From Kiritimatiellia bacterium (GTDB taxonomy: Bacteria > Verrucomicrobiota > Kiritimatiellia > UBA8416 > JADHWI01), in NCBI GenBank assembly GCA_030744755.1, contig JASLPY010000019.1, positions 1 through 64,000 of the forward strand: a stretch of 64,000 nucleotides of DNA. The letters are read 5' to 3'. The notes beneath the pieces were generated by a model. It was given only the letters and a program-made list of their open reading frames with translations. It was not told the origin of the DNA and did not search any database. Made by a program: the position numbers and the translations under genes. Positions 8,526-14,446 of this stretch are shown here, one piece after another. The number at the start of each line of letters is the position of its first letter. Within the stretch, counting starts at the first letter, position 1.

Positions 8526-9521
8526 ATGAATACAGTCACGCGTAATGAACAATCGGCATGGATCAGAAACACTATTTGGCTGGCAGCATTGACCGTAATA
8601 ATCGGACTGACGCACGTTGCTTGTGCGCAGGAGATTGTCGATCCGCAGGAGGCCAAAACTGATCCCGATTTTGCCGTTCAGGGCGAGTACGTTGGCGAGG
8701 GCACTCTCACGGACGGTACCAAGGCGAAGGTCGGAGCCCATGTCATTGCCATGGGCGACAGCGAATTCGACATCGTCGTCTATACGGGGGGTCTGCCCGG
8801 TGACGGGTGGAAGCGCGGAGACAATCGCCTGTTCATGAAGGCGAAAGGCAAGGGCGGAAGCGGTGATATACATGGCGATGGGATAACCGGAACGGTTGCC
8901 GGCGGGAAACTGAGTGCCGCCGCAGCCGGGAACGACGGCAAACTCGACATCAGACTTGAGAAGACAGAGAGAAGAAGCCCCTCGCTGGGTGCGAAACCGC
9001 CTGAGGGGGCAGTTGTCCTGTTTGACGGGACTGACGTGAAGAACTTTCCCGGAGCCACGCTGACGGAGATGAAAACACTCCAGGCCGGGACGAAATGGAA
9101 TTCACAGGCGGCGATATCGAAGTTTCACCTGGAGTTCCGCCTCTCCTACAAGCCGAAGGCACGTGGCCAGGGCCGCTCAAACAGTGGTGTCTTCCTTGGG
9201 GGCTGCCCTGAGATCCAGGTCTTGGACTCGTTCGGACTCGAGGGCCGCAAGAACGAGTGCGGCGCACTGTACAATCGCCGGGAGCCGGATGTTAACATGT
9301 GTTTTCCGCCACTCACATGGCAGACCTATGATGTGGAGTTCAAGCCGATCAAGAGCGACGACGGCAACTCCACAGCAAAGACCGGCTTCACCGTCCGTCA
9401 TAACGGTGTCGTGATCCACCCTGGCTACCAGGTTGGCGGCAAGCCGTCCGATCCGCGGGGACTCAGCCTTCAGAAGCACGGCAACCGGGTACAGTACCGG
9501 AACATTTGGCTTCTTCCGTAA
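8526..9521 (+). CDS. DUF1080 (3-keto-disaccharide hydrolase-type) secreted protein
   Basis: A 331-residue exported protein. After the signal peptide (to about ACAQ) comes a beta-rich region of some 120 residues, then from GAVVLFDGTDVKNF to the end a DUF1080 domain, a concanavalin-like beta-sandwich; family hallmarks seen are LEFRLSYKP, SGVFLGG, EIQVLDSFG and the closing RVQYRNIWLLP. Some members of this family hydrolyse 3-keto-glycosides. ATG 8526 follows a strong GAAGAGGAG site; an in-frame ATG at 8511 is less likely. The next gene is a Gfo/Idh/MocA oxidoreductase, the type of enzyme that could make 3-keto sugars, which supports a joint role. Confidence 0.85.
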   Translation: MNTVTRNEQSAWIRNTIWLAALTVIIGLTHVACAQEIVDPQEAKTDPDFAVQGEYVGEGTLTDGTKAKVGAHVIAMGDSEFDIVVYTGGLPGDGWKRGDNRLFMKAKGKGGSGDIHGDGITGTVAGGKLSAAAAGNDGKLDIRLEKTERRSPSLGAKPPEGAVVLFDGTDVKNFPGATLTEMKTLQAGTKWNSQAAISKFHLEFRLSYKPKARGQGRSNSGVFLGGCPEIQVLDSFGLEGRKNECGALYNRREPDVNMCFPPLTWQTYDVEFKPIKSDDGNSTAKTGFTVRHNGVVIHPGYQVGGKPSDPRGLSLQKHGNRVQYRNIWLLP

Positions 9522-9604
9522 TCCTTGCCGCGTGCAGTGTGTGGCCCGCGGCTTGCGTGGCTATCCTGAGATTCTTCGAAGATAAAGAACATATTGTGCA
9601 AGAT

Positions 9605-9668
9605 GCGGCGGAGGCCCGCCGCACTCCAGAAGATTCTGCCAACATGGAGCGCGGCGGGCCTCCGCCGC
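9605..9668. repeat. Paired hairpin element (loops AGGC / GCCT)
   Basis: Two GC-rich hairpins, GCGGCGG-AGGC-CCGCCGC and GCGGCGG-GCCT-CCGCCGC, separated by 28 nt that begin ACTCCA and end near TGGAGC. Loops are reverse complements. It has the same loops and terminal words as the 1621 and 35479 elements but inside-out order (hairpin-CTCCA...TGGAG-hairpin). It sits after the DUF1080 gene. Confidence 0.9.
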
Positions 9669-9850
9669 CTGGGGCATCCAGGGGATACTGTCAGAAAATA
9701 GTCCACTGCCGGCGAAGACCTCAATTATCGCGCAGCACCTTGGCCAAACTGCTTTTGTGAGCTATTGATAAGGGACTGGAAAAGGAAACGCGGTAATCCG
9801 GCCGAAAGCGGATTTCCGCCGGAATTGCCTGAAACAAAGGAGAGTCGATC

Positions 9851-11065
9851 ATGAGCGTACCAGTTAGTGCTACCCGGCGCGGGTTCCTTCGAGGAGCCGC
9901 ATCGGCAACAATTGCTGCCCCAATGATTCTTCCAAGCTCCGTTCTGGGAGCCGAGGGGACAACTCCTCCGAGCGAACGCATCACGATGGCAGCCATCGGC
10001 GTGGGTGGTCGCGGCACGGGCAATATGAGGGGTCTCTGCGGCTTTAAGGAAGTGCAGATGCTTGCCGTTTGCGATCCCGTTCTTGCTCACCGAGAACGTG
10101 CCAAGGATCACGTTAACCAGCGGTACAATAACAAAGACTGCAAGGCGTACGTTGATTTTCGCGAGATCATGATTCGGGACGACATTGATGCCATAGCCAT
10201 CGGCACACCCGACCACTGGCACGCAATTATGACCATCGAGGCTTGCAAGCACGGCAAGGACGTTTTCTGCGAGAAACCGGAGACGTTGACTATCCGCGAA
10301 GGGCGCGCCATGGCCGACGCGGTCCGCAGGTATGACCGTGTCTTCGCCGGCGGTTCCCAGCGGGTATTGGGTGACTACAAAAACTGGCCCGAACTGGTAC
10401 GCGGCGGTGCCCTGGGAGAGATCAAGGAAGCTTTCGTGGCTTGTGGCGGTCCGTCAGGTGTCTGCAATCTCCCCGAAGAACCTGAGCCTGAAGGACTCGA
10501 TTGGGACATGTGGCTTGGTCCGGCTCCCTGGCGCCCATACAACAGCAGGCTGACCCGCGGCGGATTTCGCCCGTACCGCGATTACTCCGGCGGCGGAATG
10601 ACCGACTGGGGAGCCCACCGTTTCGGTGCCGCGACGTTCGCAATCGGCGTACACAAGACGGGGCCCGTAGAGGTGATTCCCCCCGATGGTAAGGACGTAG
10701 ACAAGCTGACCTTCCGCTATGCCAACGGGCTGAAGATCTATCATGGCGGTACGGGTAACATTACCTACAAGGGCACCAAGGGTGAGCTGCCCGGAAAACA
10801 TGGTGAGCTGTCGGGTCCGGTGGACATGGAACGCTACAGGGGCCGTGGTATCCTTGGCGACTTTGTGGAATGCGTGAAGACCCGGAAACGGGCGTTCCGT
10901 GATATCGAAATCGCACACCGTGCCACGACTGTCTGCCATCTCGGCAACATCGCGTACTGGCTCAAACGCCCACTGAAATGGGATCCCGACAAAGAGGAGA
11001 TAATAGGGGATCCGGAAGCGGCCCGCTGGCTTGACCGGCCAAAACGCGGGACCTGGGCAACCTGA
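9851..11065 (+). CDS. Tat-exported Gfo/Idh/MocA family oxidoreductase
   Basis: A 404-residue NAD(P)-dependent sugar oxidoreductase. The N-terminus carries a twin-arginine signal (RRGFLRG, residues 9-15, then a hydrophobic stretch to VLGAE). The mature part begins with a Rossmann glycine motif (AAIGVGGRGTGNM) and has the family signature DVFCEKPETL, whose lysine acts in catalysis, and the substrate-side SGGGMTDWGAH region. Tat export fits a protein folded with its nicotinamide cofactor before transport. AAAGGAGAG lies 7 nt before the start. Together with the DUF1080 gene upstream it could form an oxidise-then-cleave pathway for glycosides; substrate not known. Confidence 0.9.
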   Translation: MSVPVSATRRGFLRGAASATIAAPMILPSSVLGAEGTTPPSERITMAAIGVGGRGTGNMRGLCGFKEVQMLAVCDPVLAHRERAKDHVNQRYNNKDCKAYVDFREIMIRDDIDAIAIGTPDHWHAIMTIEACKHGKDVFCEKPETLTIREGRAMADAVRRYDRVFAGGSQRVLGDYKNWPELVRGGALGEIKEAFVACGGPSGVCNLPEEPEPEGLDWDMWLGPAPWRPYNSRLTRGGFRPYRDYSGGGMTDWGAHRFGAATFAIGVHKTGPVEVIPPDGKDVDKLTFRYANGLKIYHGGTGNITYKGTKGELPGKHGELSGPVDMERYRGRGILGDFVECVKTRKRAFRDIEIAHRATTVCHLGNIAYWLKRPLKWDPDKEEIIGDPEAARWLDRPKRGTWAT

Positions 11066-11153
11066 TCGGGGTCAGACACTTTTTAACGTTAGACACAACA
11101 TTCGAAAGCAGAAAGAAATGGGCGTTAGACAAGGCCGATCTTGGACGAGTAGA

Positions 11154-11284
11154 GTAGGCACCTATCTCCGAGAGGTGCCAGCGGCAGGACCGCGGCGGCA
11201 TGGTGAACGGATAGTGCCTGCGCCGCCAATTCACCCGGCCGCCACTCTCTTGCCGAGGGGCGCCTCTCGGAGATAGGCGCCTAC
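11154..11284. repeat. GTAG/CTAC paired-hairpin element, 131 bp, copy A
   Basis: Left hairpin: GTAG then stem GGCACCT, loop ATCTCCGAG, stem AGGTGCC. Right hairpin: stem GGCGCCT, loop CTCGGAGAT, stem AGGCGCC, then TAC. The loops are exact reverse complements, while the stems differ between the hairpins yet each is self-complementary. The element is exactly as long as copy B at 14294-14424, but the 80-nt interior is largely different. The remainder of 11066-11344 shows nothing I recognise. Confidence 0.95.
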
Positions 11285-11344
11285 TGGGAGAGTGTCCGAG
11301 AAAATGCTTAAGTCAGAGTCATTCAACAATAGGGAGTTCTTACC

Positions 11345-12151
11345 ATGAGATATTCTAGACTTACAACTACCGTTCTGGTCCTCATTGCAGTCGCCGGATC
11401 TATCGGCCTGGCACAGGATGTGGACCTGAAGAAGACCCTCGATGAACTATTGCCTGCTATGAACGCAGAGAAGATCCCGGACCGGTCCAACGCGGAAAAG
11501 AAGTGGGAAGAGATTTGCTTTCAGCTTGGGGCGCCTGGAAAAGAAGCCCAGAGGTCTGAGGCCTGCAAGCTCATGGTGGCGAAAGTAGGCAAAGACACCC
11601 CAACACCCGTTCGCTTGTGGATGCTGAGGCAGCTCGAGCGCATTGGCAAAGATGAGTGCGTTGATGCCACGGCAGCTCTGCTGGATGACAAGAATGCCAC
11701 TGTCCGCGATGCCGCCCGCCGCGTGCTGACCAACAATCCTTCGCCAAAGGCCAATGCCGTGCTGCTCGACAAGATGCAGGGCACGGGCGAAAGAGATTTC
11801 AAGGTTGCGCTGCTGAACTCGCTCGGGTATCGGGCTGATCCCGGGAGCACGGCCGCTGCAGCCAGGGAGTTGCGGAATTCGGATCGTGCTGTAGCAGTCG
11901 CAGCAGCGGCAACGTTGGGCAAGGTTGGCGATGTCGCCGCCGTCAATGCACTGGTCGCAGCGCGGAAGAAAGCAACCGGTGATCTACGCCGTTGCATCAA
12001 CGACGCCTGCCTGGCATGTGCCGAGAACCTGTTGGAACATGGCAAGACCAGGGAGGCGACGGCCATCTACAAAGAGCTCAACAAGCCGGAGGAAGGCCGT
12101 ACGGTTCAACTTGCCGCGATGAAGGGTCTGCTCAAGGCCGCAGGCAAGTAG
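11345..12151 (+). CDS. Exported HEAT-repeat protein
   Basis: A 268-residue protein with a signal peptide (cleavage after IGLA-QD, about residue 23). The mature part is all-helical with HEAT-type repeats, for example ATAALLDDKNATVRDAARRVL and AVAVAAAATLGKVGDVAAVNAL. Such repeats serve as scaffolds for protein binding; no catalytic motif is visible. The start is preceded by AGGGAG at 8 nt. It lies 19 nt upstream of a short-chain dehydrogenase gene, so the two are probably co-transcribed, but a functional link is not apparent. Confidence 0.75.
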   Translation: MRYSRLTTTVLVLIAVAGSIGLAQDVDLKKTLDELLPAMNAEKIPDRSNAEKKWEEICFQLGAPGKEAQRSEACKLMVAKVGKDTPTPVRLWMLRQLERIGKDECVDATAALLDDKNATVRDAARRVLTNNPSPKANAVLLDKMQGTGERDFKVALLNSLGYRADPGSTAAAARELRNSDRAVAVAAAATLGKVGDVAAVNALVAARKKATGDLRRCINDACLACAENLLEHGKTREATAIYKELNKPEEGRTVQLAAMKGLLKAAGK

Positions 12152-12170
12152 GGCGCAGGATCATCCGCAC

Positions 12171-12884
12171 ATGAACGAGCTGAGTTCTATTAAGGACAAG
12201 TGGATACTGATCACAGGTGCGTCGAAGGGGCTCGGCCGGGAAATGGCGGTGCTTTTTGGAGAGGCGGGAGCGAATCTCATCGTAACCGCCCGAAGCTCTG
12301 AGCTGCTCGAAGAACTCAGATCGGATGTTGTTGCCAGTGGCGTTGAGTGTGTCACTGTTGCCGGCGATCTTCGTGATGCCGCGATGCTTGAGAAGGTCAA
12401 ATCGCTCTGCATCAATAAACAGATCGATGTCCTCGTCAACAACGCGGGCGTAGTGGATATCACACCGCTGGAAGGCGTGTCCGACGAAAGGATCGACGAG
12501 GTCATAGAACTGAACCTGCTGATACCGATCAAACTGACCAAAGCCGTCATCGGAATGTTCAAGGATCGCAAGCGCGGGGTGATAGTTAACGTTAACTCGG
12601 CCGGTGGCAAGAAGCCGGTCCCTGATCACACGATCTATTGCGCTTCGAAGTACGGGTTCAACGGATTCGCCGAGACGCTCAAACTGGAGATCAAGGGACT
12701 TGGCATTCGGATCATAACGGTTTGCCCCGGCAAGATGGCTACCGAACTGTTCAACGCGGCGGGACGCACCATGGACACCGACGCGTTTATCTCGCCGCGC
12801 GAAGTTGCCCAGGGCGTCTTGTACATGCTGGAGATGTCGCCCAAATGCTCACACGCGGCATTGGATGTCGACAGGATGTCGTGA
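12171..12884 (+). CDS. Short-chain dehydrogenase/reductase (SDR)
   Basis: A 237-residue cytosolic classical SDR. Cofactor motif TGASKGLG at residues 15-22, structural NNAG at 90-93, catalytic Ser 143, Tyr 156 and Lys 160 (YCASK) are all present, so the protein should be an active NAD(P)-dependent oxidoreductase. Arg 41 after the second beta strand (TARSSE) suggests NADP preference (inference). No signal peptide, unlike most neighbours. A second SDR follows after a repeat-filled gap; together they may process oxidised sugars made by the exported enzymes, but the substrate cannot be read from sequence. Confidence 0.88.
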   Translation: MNELSSIKDKWILITGASKGLGREMAVLFGEAGANLIVTARSSELLEELRSDVVASGVECVTVAGDLRDAAMLEKVKSLCINKQIDVLVNNAGVVDITPLEGVSDERIDEVIELNLLIPIKLTKAVIGMFKDRKRGVIVNVNSAGGKKPVPDHTIYCASKYGFNGFAETLKLEIKGLGIRIITVCPGKMATELFNAAGRTMDTDAFISPREVAQGVLYMLEMSPKCSHAALDVDRMS

Positions 12885-12894
12885 TACCGGAGAT

Positions 12895-13003
12895 CTGAAT
12901 TCTCACGAATCCAGCTACGGGAATGCGGTGACTCCTCTTGTAGCTGAATCCGCTTGCCACGCCGAATGCGCCGCAGGCACAGAAGGAGGGTGAGGATTCA
13001 GAT
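12895..13003. repeat. GTAGCTGGATTC-family palindromic element
   Basis: Contains CTGAATTCTCACG then AATCCAGCTAC, a 21-nt spacer, then GTAGCTGAATCC, and later TGAGGATTCAG. Arms match those of the element at 35346-35429 but in inside-out order (CTAC...GTAG). It begins 10 nt after the SDR stop codon. The rest of the gap to 13117 holds nothing recognised. Confidence 0.8.
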
Positions 13004-13116
13004 GTACAAGGCTTGAGGATCCTTGGCCCATGGTTCGAATTTCCACTTTGAATGATACGTCTCCCCATTTTACGCCTTTATTGAACTGAACATACTCCCT
13101 ATGCTGTTTGATTGAT

Positions 13117-13842
13117 ATGCAATTGGATCTGACAGCGAAAACAGCGATAGTCACTGGTGCCGGCCGCGGAATTGGCAGAGCCATTTCCATGATGCTTGCA
13201 TCTGCAGGGGCACATGTCATTCTCACCGCCAGGACAGAAGAGCAGCTTGAGAGTGCAGTGGACGAGATCACGTCCGCCGGTGGCAGCGCCGAGGCCTTTC
13301 CCGCGGATCTTGCCGATGAACCCGGCATCCTGTCCCTCTTCCAGGCCGTCAGCGCAAACCACTCCCAACTGGATATTCTTGTCAACAATGCGGGATACGG
13401 AGTGTTCGGACCGTTGGCGGACTTCAAAACGGAGGACTTCGATACAGTCATCGATGTAAATCTGCGGGGAGCGTTTATCTGCTGCAGGGAAGCCATGAAG
13501 CTGATGATCCCTAACAGAAGCGGATACATCATCAATGTTTCCAGCGTTGTAGGGTTCAAAGGCTATCCAAACCAGGCGGCTTATACCGCCGCCAAACACG
13601 GAATCATGGGCATAACCAAGTCCCTCGCCGCGGAGGCACAGGAACACAACATACGTGCCAGCGTTATCTCCCCCGGCGGCGTGTCTACAGAACTGATACA
13701 TAACGCAAGGCCTGACTTGGATCCCAACGAACTGATGCAGCCCGAAGATATTGCGCAGGCGGTAGAATACCTGCTTTCGTTATCTGACCGTGCCGCCATC
13801 GACGAAATCTATATCAGAAGAAAGAACAGTCAGCCCTTTTGA
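13117..13842 (+). CDS. Short-chain dehydrogenase/reductase (SDR), FabG-like
   Basis: A 241-residue classical SDR related to, but clearly different from, the one just upstream. It has TGAGRGIG at residues 13-20, NNAG at 90-93, Ser 142/143, Tyr 156 and Lys 160 (YTAAK). The FabG-like features include INVSSVVG and VISPGGVSTEL near the end. The ATG at 13117 is my start; a TTG 9 nt earlier is in frame but there is no convincing ribosome-binding sequence for either. Probably NAD(P)-dependent oxidation or reduction of a hydroxyl/keto metabolite in the cytosol. Confidence 0.87.
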   Translation: MQLDLTAKTAIVTGAGRGIGRAISMMLASAGAHVILTARTEEQLESAVDEITSAGGSAEAFPADLADEPGILSLFQAVSANHSQLDILVNNAGYGVFGPLADFKTEDFDTVIDVNLRGAFICCREAMKLMIPNRSGYIINVSSVVGFKGYPNQAAYTAAKHGIMGITKSLAAEAQEHNIRASVISPGGVSTELIHNARPDLDPNELMQPEDIAQAVEYLLSLSDRAAIDEIYIRRKNSQPF

Positions 13843-13869
13843 CAGAATCCTTGCGCTGGACATAGGACA

Positions 13870-13946
13870 ATCTGAATTCTAACCTGCCCGCAATGGCTGC
13901 GCCATAGTCGCTGCAGGCGGGCGAATCCAGACGAATCGCGCTTGAG
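13870..13946. repeat. Degenerate GTAGCTGGATTC-family fragment with hairpin
   Basis: CTGAATTCTAAC at the left and GCGAATCCAG at the right flank a hairpin with arms CCTGCCCGC and GCAGGCGGG. The flanks match half-arms of the repeats at 12895 and 35346. It lies between the second SDR and the glutaredoxin-like gene. Confidence 0.55.
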
Positions 13947-13976
13947 TAATGCACTCTAAGGATTGGAGGGATCATC

Positions 13977-14252
13977 GTGCCGAAAGTAGAGATCTATTAT
14001 GCCCAGATGTGCGGGCTATGTCACAAGGCCATGGATTATTTCGATGAGCATGGTGTTGAGTACACGTCTTACGAAGTGTTCTGGAGAGACGAGCAATGGG
14101 TTGATGATGACAACTCCCGCGCAATGCTGAAGCGCTGTGGTGTCGTCGACTATGTCCCTCAAGTGTTCATCAACGACGAACACATAGAGGGCTGGAAGAC
14201 TCTATCCCGACTCATAGAAACGGGCGAGATTGATAGGTTGCTGGGAGATTGA
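13977..14252 (+). CDS. Glutaredoxin-like protein
   Basis: A 91-residue thioredoxin-fold protein with redox motif CGLC (Cys 12, Cys 15) after the first beta strand, a cis-proline stretch VPQVFIND and the closing glycine region HIEGWKTL, all as in glutaredoxins of 80-95 residues. It starts at GTG 13977, fixed by GGAGG 6 nt upstream. It lacks a signal peptide and so works in the cytosol as a dithiol oxidoreductase. The acidic insertion WRDEQWVDDDN between the motif and the cis-proline is longer than in typical GrxC. It is the last gene of the plus-strand group. Confidence 0.85.
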   Translation: MPKVEIYYAQMCGLCHKAMDYFDEHGVEYTSYEVFWRDEQWVDDDNSRAMLKRCGVVDYVPQVFINDEHIEGWKTLSRLIETGEIDRLLGD

Positions 14253-14293
14253 TTCGGAATGGTACCTGGTAAGAGCGGTTTGGTGCGAATGAA

Positions 14294-14424
14294 GTAGGCA
14301 CCTATCTCCGAGAGGTGCCCAGTGGCAGAAAAGCTGCTACCGCGAGAATAGCCGGGGCACGGCTCTTTCCATTCTCTCTCTATGCATCGATCTGCCGCGG
14401 CGCCTCTCGGAGATAGGCGCCTAC
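14294..14424. repeat. GTAG/CTAC paired-hairpin element, 131 bp, copy B
   Basis: Arms identical to copy A at 11154-11284: GTAG, stem GGCACCT, loop ATCTCCGAG, stem AGGTGCC on the left and stem GGCGCCT, loop CTCGGAGAT, stem AGGCGCC, TAC on the right. Total length is again 131 bp, although the interior is different apart from a GGCAG.../...TGCC continuation of the long outer stem. It sits between convergent genes. Confidence 0.95.
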
Positions 14425-14446
14425 TTAGAATGCCCCGCCAATCTAC

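Noticed and set aside
11154-14424. CRISPR array
   Set aside because: Repeats are paired hairpins at separate loci rather than regularly spaced direct repeats, and no cas gene is present.
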